A stretch of DNA of 64,000 bases from NCBI GenBank assembly GCA_046723735.1, contig JBKOVB010000114.1:10619-74618 (forward strand), given 5' to 3'. The notes under the pieces were generated by a model. It saw only the letters and a list, made by a program, of their open reading frames with translations, had not been told where the DNA came from and searched no databases. Source of the DNA: RYN-111 sp046723735 (GTDB lineage: Bacteria; Actinomycetota; Actinomycetes; Mycobacteriales; SCTD01). Made by a program: the position numbers and the translations under genes. Shown piece after piece: positions 8,416 through 17,627 of this stretch (positions are counted from its first letter, which is position 1; each line of letters begins with the position of its first letter).

Positions 8416-9140
8416 CGAGCGACGCCTCGACCCGCGTCCGGGCCCACGAGCTCCCCCAGCCGCACCACCGGGACGTGACCGGTGGCTGGCTGCGGCCCGC
8501 CGTGTTCGGCATCAGCGACGGGCTGGTGAGCAACACGGCGCTGATCATGGGCGTCGCAGGGGCGAGTGTCAGCGCTCACACCGTCCTGCTCACCGGACTC
8601 GCGGGTCTGGCCTCCGGCGCCTTCAGCATGGCCGCTGGCGAGTACGTCAGCGTCGCCTCCCAGACCGAGCTCACCAAGGCCGAGATCGAGCTGGAGAAGT
8701 CCGAGCTGCAGCGAGTTCCGCACCTCGAGCTCGCCGAGCTGGCGCACATCTACGAGGAGCGCGGGCTCGACCCGGACCTCGCGACCGAGGTCGCCAAGCA
8801 GCTCTCGCGGGACCCAGAGGTGCAGTGGCGGGTGCACGCCCGCGAGGAGCTCGGCGTCGACCCCGACGACCTCCCCAGCCCGTGGGTGGCCGCCGGTTCG
8901 TCGTTCCTCGCGTTCTCCATCGGAGCGCTCCTGCCCCTGCTGCCCTACCTGCTGGGCGTCGGCGCGCTCGCGGGAGTGGTGCTGCTGTCCTCGATCAGCC
9001 TGTTCGTGGTCGGGGCCCTCGTCAGCCGCTTCACCACCCGGACCTGGTACTACTCGGGCGCCCGCCAGCTTCTGCTCGGCGCCTGCGCAGGGGGGGTCAC
9101 CTACGGGATCGGCGCCGCGATCGGCACCACCACCGGGTGA
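8412..9140 (+). CDS. VIT1/CCC1-family membrane protein (probable Fe/Mn transporter)
   Basis: 242 residues. The N-terminal helices carry the family motif FGISDGLVSNTALIMGVAGA, then a helix with SGAFSMAAGEYVSVASQ. A charged cytoplasmic stretch (residues ~75-150, rich in Glu) fits the metal-binding hairpin of this family. Three C-terminal helices follow. The family moves ferrous iron or manganese across membranes; direction and metal cannot be told here. The ATG overlaps the lgt stop by 4 bases. Confidence 0.88.
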   Translation: MTSDASTRVRAHELPQPHHRDVTGGWLRPAVFGISDGLVSNTALIMGVAGASVSAHTVLLTGLAGLASGAFSMAAGEYVSVASQTELTKAEIELEKSELQRVPHLELAELAHIYEERGLDPDLATEVAKQLSRDPEVQWRVHAREELGVDPDDLPSPWVAAGSSFLAFSIGALLPLLPYLLGVGALAGVVLLSSISLFVVGALVSRFTTRTWYYSGARQLLLGACAGGVTYGIGAAIGTTTG

Positions 9141-9156
9141 CGCGCGGCACACGACC

Positions 9157-9201
9157 CTGACGGGATATCCCGGTCAGACACGTGTGCGGCTCGTGTAACC
9201 T
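9157..9201 (+). promoter_or_regulatory. Candidate gltBD operator and promoter
   Basis: A perfect 12-base palindrome CGGGATATCCCG lies at 9161-9172, flanked by CTGA (9157-9160) and TCAG (9174-9177) that extend the dyad with one bulged base. It is followed by a second perfect palindrome ACACGTGT at 9178-9185 and a TAACCT -10-like box at 9196-9201. CAGACA at 9175-9180 could be a poor -35. The dyads would overlap polymerase, as expected for a repressor or activator of glutamate synthase genes. The regulator is unknown. Confidence 0.5.
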
Positions 9202-9284
9202 GAACGTCATCTGCAGCAGGGCCAGCGACGTCCCGGGTGGCAGTGAGCACGAGGAGTCGTCCACCCCGACGGAAGGCCTGCACC

Positions 9285-12200
9285 ATGAGCACGACCGCCT
9301 TTCCCGCGCCCCAGGGCCTCTATGACCCGGCGAACGAGCACGACGCCTGCGGCGTCGCCTTCGTCGTGGACATCGCCGGGCGCGTCTCGCACGACATCGT
9401 GCTGCAGGGCGTCACCGCGCTCACCAACCTCGAGCACCGCGGTGCCTCGGGGGCCGAGCCGGAGACCGGTGACGGCGCCGGCATCCTCGTCCAGGTCCCT
9501 GACGCGTTCTACCGCGCCGTCCTGCCCGTCGCGCTGCCCGAGCAGGGTCACTACGCGGTCGGTACGGCGTTCCTCCCCACCAACCCGCGGGCGGCCGTCG
9601 ACGCGCAGCTGGCCATCGAGAAGATCGCGGCCGAGGAGGGCCTGCGGGTCGTCGTCTGGCGCGACCTGCCCACCGACGCCAAGGGCGCGGGCATCGGTCG
9701 GACCGCGGCCGAGGTCATGCCGGTGTTCCGCCAGCTGTTCCTCGCCGCCGCCGAGGGCGTCGAGCTCACGCCGTACGCCTTGGAGCGCCGCGCGTACGTG
9801 ACGCGCAAGCGGGCCGAGCACGAGACCGGGACGTACTTCCCGTCGCTGTCCACCCGCACCGTCGTCTACAAGGGGATGCTCACGACCGAGCAGCTCCAGC
9901 CGTTCTTCCCGGACCTGTCGGACGAGCGGTTCGCGAGCGCGCTCGCGCTGGTGCACAGCCGGTTCAGCACCAACACGTTCCCGAGCTGGCCGCTGGCGCA
10001 CCCGTACCGCTACATCGCCCACAACGGCGAGATCAACACCGTCAAGGGCAACCGCAACTGGATGCGGGCCCGGGAGGCTCTGCTGCGCGGCCCGCTCGAG
10101 CTGCCGGACGACCTGAGCCGGCTGTTCCCGATCTGCGCCCCGGGCGGCTCGGACTCGGCCAGCTTCGACGAGGTCCTCGAGCTGCTGCACATGGCCGGCC
10201 GGTCGCTGCCGCACGCGGTGCTCATGATGGTCCCGGAGGCGTGGGAGAACGCCGTCGACATGGACCCCGCGAAGCGGGCGTTCTACGAGTTCCACTCGTT
10301 CCTCATGGAGCCGTGGGACGGACCGGCCTGCGTGACCTTCACCGACGGCACGCTCATCGGTGCCGTGCTCGACCGGAACGGCCTGCGGCCGTCGCGGTGG
10401 TGGGAGACCAAGGACGGCCGCGTCGTGCTGGCCTCCGAGGTCGGTGTGCTCGACATCCCCAGCGACCAGGTCGTGCGCAAGGGTCGGCTGCAGCCCGGCA
10501 AGATGTTCCTCGTCGACACGGCCAAGGGCCGCATCGTCGAGGACGACGAGATCAAGTCCGAGCTCGCCGCTGAGCACCCCTACCAGGACTGGTTGCACGC
10601 CGGCGTGGTGCGTCTCGAGGAGCTGCCCGAGCGCGAGCACGTGGTCTACACGCACGAGTCGGTCATGCGCCGGCAGCAGACCTTCGGCTACACCGAGGAG
10701 GACCTGCGGGTCATCCTGCAGCCGATGGCCCGCACCGCCCAGGAGCCGATCGGCTCGATGGGCACCGACACGCCGGTGGCGGTCCTCAGCGAGAAGCCCC
10801 GACTGCTGTTCGACTACTTCAGCCAGCTGTTCGCGCAGGTGACGAACCCGCCGCTGGACGCGATCCGCGAGGAGCTCGTGACCTCGTTGGCGGGTTCGAT
10901 CGGCCCGGAGGAGAACCTCCTCGAGCCGTCTGCCGCGAGCTGCCGGCAGGTCGTCGTACCGTTCCCGGTGATCGACAACGACGAGCTCGCGAAGATCATG
11001 CACGTCAACGACGACGGCGACATGCCCGGGCTCGCGGCGGTCACGGTCTACGGCCTGTACCCCGTCAACGGCGGCGGCGAGGCGCTGCGAGACGCCCTCG
11101 ACCGGGTCCGTCGCGAGGTGTCGACGGCCATCGCCAACGGCGCCCGCATCATCGTGCTGTCCGACCGCGAGTCGACCGAGCAGATGGCGCCGATCCCGTC
11201 GCTGCTGCTGACCAGCGCGGTGCACCACCACCTGATCCGGGAGAAGACCCGCACCCGGGTCGGCCTCATCGTCGAGGCCGGCGACGTGCGCGAGGTGCAT
11301 CACGTCGCGCTCCTCGTCGGGTACGGCGCGGCTGCGGTCAACCCCTACCTGGCCATGGAGTCGGTCGAGGACCTGGTCCGCACCGGGACGCTCGACGGCC
11401 TCACCTACAAGCAGGCGCAGAAGAACCTCATCAAGGCGCTCGGCAAGGGCGTGCTCAAGGTGATGAGCAAGATGGGCATCTCGACGATCGCGTCGTACAC
11501 CGGTGCGCAGGTCTTCGAGGCGCTCGGGCTGTCGCAGGAGCTGGTGGACGAGTACTTCACCGGCACCACCAGCCGGCTCGGCGGCGTCGGCGTGGACGTG
11601 CTCGCCGCGGAGGTCGCGGCCCGGCACCGTCGTGCCTACCCGGCGAACGCCACCGAGCGCGCGCACCGGCGTCTCGAGGTCGGCGGCGAGTACCAGTGGC
11701 GCCGCGAGGGAGAGATCCACCTCTTCAACCCCGAGACGGTGTTCGCCCTTCAGCACTCGACCCGCTCGCAGCGCTACGACCTGTTCAAGGACTACACCGC
11801 CAAGGTCGACGGGCTGTCCGAGCGGGCCGGCACGCTGCGCGGCCTGTTCAGCTTGCGCGAGGGGCTGCGCCAGCCGGTGCCGCTCGACGAGGTGGAGCCG
11901 GTCAGCGAGATCGTCAAGCGCTTCAACACCGGCGCCATGTCGTACGGCTCCATCAGCGCCGAGGCCCACGAGACCCTCGCCATCGCGATGAACCGTCTCG
12001 GAGGCCGGAGCAACACGGGGGAGGGCGGCGAGGACGTCGAGCGCCTGCACGACCCGGAGCGCTGCTCCGCCGTGAAGCAGGTCGCGTCCGGCCGGTTCGG
12101 CGTGACCAGCGAGTACCTCGTGCACGCCCGCGACATCCAGATCAAGATGGCCCAGGGCGCCAAGCCCGGCGAGGGCGGCCAGCTGCCCGGCCACAAGGTC

Positions 12201-13784
12201 TACCCGTGGATCGCCAAGACGCGGCACTCGACCGCGGGCGTCGGCCTCATCTCGCCGCCGCCGCACCACGACATCTACTCGATCGAGGACCTGGCGCAGC
12301 TCATCCACGACCTCAAGAACGCCAACACGCAGGCGCGCATCCACGTCAAGCTCGTGGCCGAGGTCGGCGTCGGGACGGTGGCGGCGGGCGTCTCCAAGGC
12401 GCACGCCGACGTGGTGCTCATCTCCGGCCACGACGGCGGCACCGGCGCCTCGCCGCTGACGTCGCTCAAGCACGCCGGGGCGCCGTGGGAGCTCGGCCTG
12501 GCCGAGACGCAGCAGACGCTGCTGCTCAACAACCTGCGCGACCGGATCGTGGTGCAGGTCGACGGGCAGCTCAAGACCGGACGCGACGTCGTCATCGCCG
12601 CGCTGCTCGGTGCCGAGGAGTACGGCTTCGCGACCGCTCCGCTGGTGGTCAGCGGCTGCGTGATGATGCGCGTCTGCCATCTCGACACGTGTCCGGTAGG
12701 CATCGCCACCCAGAACCCCGAGCTGCGCAAGAAGTTCACCGGCCGCCCCGAGTTCGTCGTGACCTTCTTCGAGTACATCGCCGAGGAGGTCCGGGAGCAC
12801 CTGGCACGCCTGGGCTTCCGCAGCATCGAAGAGGCCGTCGGCCACGCCGAGGTGCTCGACACCCGACGGGCGATCGAGCACTGGAAGGCCTCCGGCCTTG
12901 ACCTGGCCCCCGTTCTGCACGTGCCCGACCTGCCGGCCGGCACGCCGCTGACCCAGCAGGTGGCGCAGGACCACGGCCTCACGGGCGCGCTCGACAACAC
13001 CCTGCTGCAGCTGTGCGAGCCGGCGCTCGCCGACGGCAGCAAGGTCACGCTCGAGCTGCCCGTGCGCAACGTCAACCGGACCGTCGGCACCATGCTCGGC
13101 GCCGAGCTGACGCGCCGGTACGGCGGGGCAGGCCTGCCGGAGGGCACCATCGACATCACCTTCACGGGCTCGGCCGGCCAGTCGTTCGGCGCCTTCGCGC
13201 CCCGCGGCATCACGCTGCGCCTGCACGGAGACGCGAACGACTACGTCGGCAAGGGCCTCTCGGGTGGTCGGCTCGTCGTACGGCCTGCGCTGGACGCGCC
13301 GTTCGCCGCGGAGGACAACGTCATCGCCGGCAACACGCTGCTCTACGGCGCCACCAGCGGCTCGCTGTTCGTGCGCGGGCGGGTCGGCGAGCGGTTCTGC
13401 GTCCGCAACTCCGGGGCGACCGCGGTGGTCGAGGGCGTGGGCGACCACGCCTGCGAGTACATGACCGGCGGCCGGGTGGCGATCATCGGCCCGACCGGGC
13501 GCAACGTCGCGGCCGGCATGAGCGGCGGCATCGCCTACGTCGTCGACCTCGACCCGCGCAACGTCAACACCGAGATGGTCGACCTCGACCCGCTCGACGA
13601 CGGGGACCGGGAGACCCTCCGGCAGATGCTGGCGGAGCACGTCCAGGAGACCGGTTCCCCTGTGGCCCAGGCGCTGCTCGACCAGCCGGAGCGGTTCACC
13701 AAGGTCATGCCGCGCGACTACAAGCGCGTCCTCGCCGAGATGGCGGAGGAGTCCTCCGACTTCGCGACCGCAGGGAAGGGCTGA
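9285..13784 (+). CDS. gltB: Glutamate synthase (NADPH) large subunit
   Basis: 1499 residues, full length. ATG 9285 is chosen for the GGAAGG site eight bases upstream. The class II amidotransferase nucleophile is Cys22 (NEHDACGVAF), so a 21-residue propeptide should be removed. The central and FMN/2-oxoglutarate barrel holds KPGEGGQLPGHKV and LISGHDGGTGASPLTSLKHAG. The iron-sulfur cluster motif is CVMMRVCHLDTCPVG near residue 1125. The C-terminal GXGXG beta-helix contains GKGLSGGRLVV and MSGGIAYV. It moves the glutamine amide to 2-oxoglutarate, giving two glutamates, with GltD supplying electrons. gltD starts two bases after the stop. Confidence 0.98.
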   Translation: MSTTAFPAPQGLYDPANEHDACGVAFVVDIAGRVSHDIVLQGVTALTNLEHRGASGAEPETGDGAGILVQVPDAFYRAVLPVALPEQGHYAVGTAFLPTNPRAAVDAQLAIEKIAAEEGLRVVVWRDLPTDAKGAGIGRTAAEVMPVFRQLFLAAAEGVELTPYALERRAYVTRKRAEHETGTYFPSLSTRTVVYKGMLTTEQLQPFFPDLSDERFASALALVHSRFSTNTFPSWPLAHPYRYIAHNGEINTVKGNRNWMRAREALLRGPLELPDDLSRLFPICAPGGSDSASFDEVLELLHMAGRSLPHAVLMMVPEAWENAVDMDPAKRAFYEFHSFLMEPWDGPACVTFTDGTLIGAVLDRNGLRPSRWWETKDGRVVLASEVGVLDIPSDQVVRKGRLQPGKMFLVDTAKGRIVEDDEIKSELAAEHPYQDWLHAGVVRLEELPEREHVVYTHESVMRRQQTFGYTEEDLRVILQPMARTAQEPIGSMGTDTPVAVLSEKPRLLFDYFSQLFAQVTNPPLDAIREELVTSLAGSIGPEENLLEPSAASCRQVVVPFPVIDNDELAKIMHVNDDGDMPGLAAVTVYGLYPVNGGGEALRDALDRVRREVSTAIANGARIIVLSDRESTEQMAPIPSLLLTSAVHHHLIREKTRTRVGLIVEAGDVREVHHVALLVGYGAAAVNPYLAMESVEDLVRTGTLDGLTYKQAQKNLIKALGKGVLKVMSKMGISTIASYTGAQVFEALGLSQELVDEYFTGTTSRLGGVGVDVLAAEVAARHRRAYPANATERAHRRLEVGGEYQWRREGEIHLFNPETVFALQHSTRSQRYDLFKDYTAKVDGLSERAGTLRGLFSLREGLRQPVPLDEVEPVSEIVKRFNTGAMSYGSISAEAHETLAIAMNRLGGRSNTGEGGEDVERLHDPERCSAVKQVASGRFGVTSEYLVHARDIQIKMAQGAKPGEGGQLPGHKVYPWIAKTRHSTAGVGLISPPPHHDIYSIEDLAQLIHDLKNANTQARIHVKLVAEVGVGTVAAGVSKAHADVVLISGHDGGTGASPLTSLKHAGAPWELGLAETQQTLLLNNLRDRIVVQVDGQLKTGRDVVIAALLGAEEYGFATAPLVVSGCVMMRVCHLDTCPVGIATQNPELRKKFTGRPEFVVTFFEYIAEEVREHLARLGFRSIEEAVGHAEVLDTRRAIEHWKASGLDLAPVLHVPDLPAGTPLTQQVAQDHGLTGALDNTLLQLCEPALADGSKVTLELPVRNVNRTVGTMLGAELTRRYGGAGLPEGTIDITFTGSAGQSFGAFAPRGITLRLHGDANDYVGKGLSGGRLVVRPALDAPFAAEDNVIAGNTLLYGATSGSLFVRGRVGERFCVRNSGATAVVEGVGDHACEYMTGGRVAIIGPTGRNVAAGMSGGIAYVVDLDPRNVNTEMVDLDPLDDGDRETLRQMLAEHVQETGSPVAQALLDQPERFTKVMPRDYKRVLAEMAEESSDFATAGKG

Positions 13785-13786
13785 TC

Positions 13787-15223
13787 ATGGCCGACCCCCA
13801 GGGCTTCCTGAAGCTCGACCGGCACACCCCGACGCGGCGTCCCGTCGACGTCCGCATCAGGGACTGGAAAGAGGTCTACGAGGACTTCCCGCCCGAGGCC
13901 GTCCGCGACCAGGCGTCGCGGTGCATGGACTGCGGGATCCCCTTCTGCCACAACGGGTGTCCGCTCGGCAACCTCATCCCCGAGTGGAACGACCTGGTCT
14001 ACAGGGACGACTGGCGGGAGGCGATCGAGCGCCTGCACGCCACGAACAACTTCCCGGAGTTCACCGGTCGGCTCTGCCCGGCGCCGTGCGAGGCCGCCTG
14101 CGTCCTCGGCATCAACGACGACGCGGTCACCATCAAGCAGGTCGAGGTCGAGATCATCGACCGCGCCTTCGCGGAGGGCTGGGTCGAGCCGCAGCCGGCC
14201 AAGGAGCGGACCAGCCGCCGGGTCGCGGTCGTGGGTTCCGGCCCCGCCGGTCTGGCCGCGGCGCAGCAGCTCACCCGTGCCGGCCACGACGTGGTGGTCT
14301 ACGAGCGGGCCGACCGCATCGGCGGCCTGCTCCGCTACGGCATCCCCGAGTTCAAGATGGAGAAGGCGGTCCTCGACCGGCGGCTCGCCCAGATGGAGGC
14401 CGAGGGCACCGTCTTCCGGGCGGGTGTCGACGTGGGCGTCGACGTCGGAGCCGAGGTCCTCAAGAGCGACTTCGACGCGGTCGTGCTCGCCGGCGGCTCC
14501 ACGCTGGGCCGCGACCTCAAGGTCCCCGGTCGGGAGCTCGACGGCATCCACCTGGCGATGGACTACCTCGTGCCCGCCAACAGGGTCCAGCAGGGCGACC
14601 TCGACACCTGGCCCATCACGGCCGAGGGCAAGCACGTCGTGATCATCGGCGGTGGCGACACCGGCGCGGACTGCCTCGGTACGGCGCACCGTCAGGGCGC
14701 GCTGTCGGTGACCCAGCTCGAGATCATGCCGGAGCCGCCCGCCACCCGAGCCGGCTCGACGCCCTGGCCGACCTGGCCGCTGATGATGCGCACCTCGAGC
14801 GCGCACGAGGAGGGCGGCGAGCGGGTCTTCTCCGTGAGCACCACACGCTTCGTCGGCAGCGACGGCAAGGTTGACGCCCTCGAGCTCGTCGAGGTCGACG
14901 CGCAGTTCCAGCCCGTGCCGGGCTCGGAGCGGACGCTGCCGGCCCAGCTGGTGCTGCTCGCGATGGGGTTCACGGGGCCGCAGACCGAGGGCCTGCTCAC
15001 CGACCTCGGCGTGGACATCGACGGCCGCGGCAACGTGGTGCGTGACCGCTCCTGGCAGACCACGGTCCCGGGCGTCTTCGTCGCAGGTGACATGGGCCGC
15101 GGTCAGTCGCTCATCGTCTGGGCGATCGCGGAGGGTCGGGCTGCGGCCGCCGCGGTGGACGCGTATCTGTCCGGCTCCACGACGCTGCCGGCACCCGTCG
15201 TTCCGACCAGCCGGGCGATGTAG
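13787..15223 (+). CDS. gltD: Glutamate synthase (NADPH) small subunit
   Basis: 478 residues. The N-terminal iron-sulfur region has CMDCGIPFCHNGCPLGNLIPEW and CPAPCEAACVLGIN. The FAD fold shows VVGSGPAGLAAAQQL and the NADPH fold IIGGGDTGADCLGTAHRQG. The end GVFVAGDMGRGQSLIVWAIAEGR is the family FAD-contact motif. Feeds electrons from NADPH to GltB. A GGGAAGGG site inside the end of gltB precedes the ATG. No motif is missing. Confidence 0.97.
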   Translation: MADPQGFLKLDRHTPTRRPVDVRIRDWKEVYEDFPPEAVRDQASRCMDCGIPFCHNGCPLGNLIPEWNDLVYRDDWREAIERLHATNNFPEFTGRLCPAPCEAACVLGINDDAVTIKQVEVEIIDRAFAEGWVEPQPAKERTSRRVAVVGSGPAGLAAAQQLTRAGHDVVVYERADRIGGLLRYGIPEFKMEKAVLDRRLAQMEAEGTVFRAGVDVGVDVGAEVLKSDFDAVVLAGGSTLGRDLKVPGRELDGIHLAMDYLVPANRVQQGDLDTWPITAEGKHVVIIGGGDTGADCLGTAHRQGALSVTQLEIMPEPPATRAGSTPWPTWPLMMRTSSAHEEGGERVFSVSTTRFVGSDGKVDALELVEVDAQFQPVPGSERTLPAQLVLLAMGFTGPQTEGLLTDLGVDIDGRGNVVRDRSWQTTVPGVFVAGDMGRGQSLIVWAIAEGRAAAAAVDAYLSGSTTLPAPVVPTSRAM

Positions 15224-15248
15224 CCCCACCGCCCCACCGCCCGTTCCT

Positions 15249-15311
15249 TGATCAACAGGAGAACAGGCCTGAACACACCCGGCGTGTCGGGTAAGGAACT
15301 CCTGATGATCA
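15249..15311 (+). terminator. Large stem-loop between gltD and the next gene
   Basis: Arms TGATCAACAGGAG (15249-15261) and CTCCTGATGATCA (15299-15311) pair at 12 of 13 positions around a 37-base loop that can itself fold (ACAC/GTGT). It starts 25 bases after gltD. It lacks a T-run but ends one base before the GGAGGGG ribosome binding site of the short ORF at 15329. It could be a gltBD terminator or a regulatory leader for the downstream gene. Confidence 0.5.
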
Positions 15312-15328
15312 CGGAGGGGAGGCGCGAC

Positions 15329-15379
15329 GTGGCGAGGTTCACCCTTTCCACGAGGCGGACGATCCGTCACCGTGGGTGA
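15329..15379 (+). CDS. Possible 16-residue Arg-rich leader peptide
   Basis: GTG at 15329 follows a strong GGAGGGG site (15313-15319) at good spacing. It reads MARFTLSTRRTIRHRG and stops at 15377, just past the GTG (15372) proposed for the next gene and two bases before an alternative GTG at 15381. Five of sixteen residues are Arg. The site is better than anything in front of the downstream gene, so translation of that gene may depend on it. Expression is unproven. Confidence 0.35.
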   Translation: MARFTLSTRRTIRHRG

Positions 15380-16184
15380 CGTGTACTCGCTGGTGAGCGC
15401 GGCCGTGCTGGCCCAGGACGTCGCGCGCCACCCGCACGCGGTGCGCCTGGGCGACGTCCTCGACCGTGTGCTCGCGCTCACGCCCGCTGACCTGGCGCGC
15501 CTGCGCGACCCCGCGCCCGAGGCGGTGCGCACGCGGGTGCTCGCCGCGTGCGACGTGCCGCAGGTCTCGAGCGCCTTGCGCGAGATGGCCCGCGAGATCG
15601 ACGGGCGCACCCGCCCGGTCGAGGTGCTCGAGGTGGGGCTGCTCGGGACCCTCGACGACCTGCACGCGATGCTGCTGTGCGAGCAGCCCCTCGCGAGCGC
15701 CCATCCCGACGCGGCGCAGGTGGCGCTCGACGCGGTGACCGCGGCGTGGGCAGGCCTGAACGCCACGCTGGCCGACGTCACCGTGCTCGCCGGGCCGTTC
15801 GAGACCACCCTGCCACCGGTGGGACCGCCGCTCCCGCTGACCCCGCGCACCGCCGCCGTGCACGCCGTCCTGGACGAGGTGGCCCGCCGTACGACGCAGG
15901 CATGGGAGCGCACCGCCCAGGCCCACCGCTCACGCCGCGGCGACCGGAGCTGGAGCCAGGTGATGCACGAGGCCTGCCTCGCCGCGTACGACGCGAACCG
16001 CGTGGAGGAGGTCGCCCGCGCCCAGCTCGCCGCGGCCCGCGCGCTCGCGCTCACCCACACGGGCACGGCCCGGTCGGCCGTCGCCATGGCGGTGACCGCC
16101 GCGGTGCAGGCAGCGTGCACCGCCGATGTGCTGAGTGCCACGGCCCTCTCGACCCTGCGCGCCGACTGGGAGGCCGGGTCATAG
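15372..16184 (+). CDS. Hypothetical actinobacterial protein, helical, soluble
   Basis: About 270 residues rich in Ala, Leu, Arg and Glu, with no signal peptide or membrane helix and no motif I recognise. It appears all-helical, with segments such as LGDVLDRVLALTPADLARL and EVARAQLAAARALALTHTGT. Codon use matches the neighbours. The start is uncertain: GTG 15372 or GTG 15381, neither with a good ribosome binding site, and a short upstream ORF overlaps both. It lies between gltD and pyk in the same direction. I assign no function. Confidence 0.7.
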   Translation: MGDVYSLVSAAVLAQDVARHPHAVRLGDVLDRVLALTPADLARLRDPAPEAVRTRVLAACDVPQVSSALREMAREIDGRTRPVEVLEVGLLGTLDDLHAMLLCEQPLASAHPDAAQVALDAVTAAWAGLNATLADVTVLAGPFETTLPPVGPPLPLTPRTAAVHAVLDEVARRTTQAWERTAQAHRSRRGDRSWSQVMHEACLAAYDANRVEEVARAQLAAARALALTHTGTARSAVAMAVTAAVQAACTADVLSATALSTLRADWEAGS

Positions 16185-16187
16185 GGT
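16182..16187 (+). promoter_or_regulatory. pyk -10 box (leaderless promoter)
   Basis: TAGGGT lies six bases before the pyk GTG, at the end of the upstream reading frame. No -35 is evident. Confidence 0.5.
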
Positions 16188-16193
16188 GAGATC

Positions 16194-17627
16194 GTGAAGC
16201 GCCGCGCGAAGATCGTCTGCACCCTGGGGCCCGCGACGGCGTCGTACGAGAAGGTCCGCGCGCTCGTCTACGCGGGCATGGACGTGGCCCGCCTGAACTT
16301 CTCGCACGGCTCGCACGAGGACCACGCGAAGGCCTACGAGTGGGTCCGGCAGGCCAGCGACGAGGCGGGGCGCGCGGTCGCGATCCTCGTCGACCTGCAG
16401 GGGCCCAAGATCCGGCTGGGGACCTTCGCCGACGGGGCCGTCGTCTGGGCCACCGGCGAGGAGGTCACGATCACCACCGAGCCGGTGGTCGGAACCCACG
16501 ACCTCGTCTCCACGACGTACCCCGGTCTGCCCGGCGACGTGAGTCCCGGCGACCGTGTCCTCGTCGACGACGGCCGGGTGGCGCTGCGCGTGGTCGAGGT
16601 TGCCGGTCCGCGGGTGAAGCTCCATGTCACCGAGGGTGGCCCGGTCTCGAACAACAAGGGCGTCTCGCTGCCGAACGTCGCCGTGAGCGTGCCGGCCTTG
16701 TCGGAGAAGGACGAGACGGACCTGCGCTTCGGGCTCCGGCTGGGCGCAGACCTAGTTGCCCTGTCGTTCGTCCGTGACGCCGAGGACGTCGGGCCGGTGC
16801 ACAAGATCATGGACGAGGTGGGCCGCCGGGTCCCGGTCCTCGCCAAGATCGAGAAGCCGCAGGCGGTCGCCGCGCTGGGAGAGGTCACCGACGCCTTCGA
16901 CGGCCTCATGGTGGCCCGCGGCGACCTGGGCGTGGAGATGCCCCTCGAGCGGGTCCCGCTGGTGCAGAAGCGTGCCGTGGCGGCAGCGCGGGAGCGGCAC
17001 AAGCCGGTCATCGTCGCGACCCAGATGCTCGACTCCATGATCACGAACAGCCGGCCCACGCGCGCCGAGGCGAGCGACGTCGCGAACGCCGTCCTCGACG
17101 GCGCCGACGCGGTGATGCTCTCGGGCGAGACGAGCGTGGGCGCCTACCCGGTCGAGACCGTGGCCACGATGGCACGGATCGTCACCGCCGCGGAGGAACG
17201 GCTCTCGCTGGTGCCGCGCACGCTGAGCCAGCCCGACGGGATCCCCGACGCCATCGCGCGCGCCGCCGCGGCGGTGGGGGAGCAGGTGGGGGCGAAGGCG
17301 CTCGTCGCCTTCACGCAGAGCGGCGACACGGCCCGGTTGCTCGCCGCGCACCGGTCAGCCATCCCGCTGGTCGCCTTCACGCCGCTGCCCGAGGTGCGCA
17401 ACCACCTGGCGCTCGTGTGGGGCGTGCAGGCCTACCTCGCGCCGCCGGTGGACCACACCGACGAGATGGTCCGGCAGGTGGACCACGCCATGATCGAGCT
17501 CGTGCGGCTCAAGGAGGGTGACTACGTCACGATCGTGGCTGGGAGCCCGCCGGGGCGGCCCGGGTCCACGAACGCGCTCCGGGTGTGGCGGCTGGGCGAC
17601 CCGCTTCCCACGCCGCCGGCGCCTTAG
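16194..17627 (+). CDS. pyk: Pyruvate kinase
   Basis: 477 residues. Makes pyruvate and ATP from phosphoenolpyruvate and ADP. Motifs in order: KIVCTLGPATAS, DVARLNFSHGSHEDH, the B-domain, then the signature VLAKIEKPQAV with the catalytic Lys, MVARGDLGVEM, ATQMLDSM and DGADAVMLSGETSVG. The C-terminal regulatory domain is complete. The TAG stop overlaps the stop of the convergent CHAP gene by 4 bases. Confidence 0.97.
   Translation: MKRRAKIVCTLGPATASYEKVRALVYAGMDVARLNFSHGSHEDHAKAYEWVRQASDEAGRAVAILVDLQGPKIRLGTFADGAVVWATGEEVTITTEPVVGTHDLVSTTYPGLPGDVSPGDRVLVDDGRVALRVVEVAGPRVKLHVTEGGPVSNNKGVSLPNVAVSVPALSEKDETDLRFGLRLGADLVALSFVRDAEDVGPVHKIMDEVGRRVPVLAKIEKPQAVAALGEVTDAFDGLMVARGDLGVEMPLERVPLVQKRAVAAARERHKPVIVATQMLDSMITNSRPTRAEASDVANAVLDGADAVMLSGETSVGAYPVETVATMARIVTAAEERLSLVPRTLSQPDGIPDAIARAAAAVGEQVGAKALVAFTQSGDTARLLAAHRSAIPLVAFTPLPEVRNHLALVWGVQAYLAPPVDHTDEMVRQVDHAMIELVRLKEGDYVTIVAGSPPGRPGSTNALRVWRLGDPLPTPPAP

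Noticed and set aside
9207..13640. A minus-strand open frame of nearly 1500 codons opposite gltB
   Set aside because: High GC keeps the antisense frame open. Its translation is a low-complexity Arg/His/Gly/Leu/Val mixture with no domain, and gltB is fully conserved on the plus strand.
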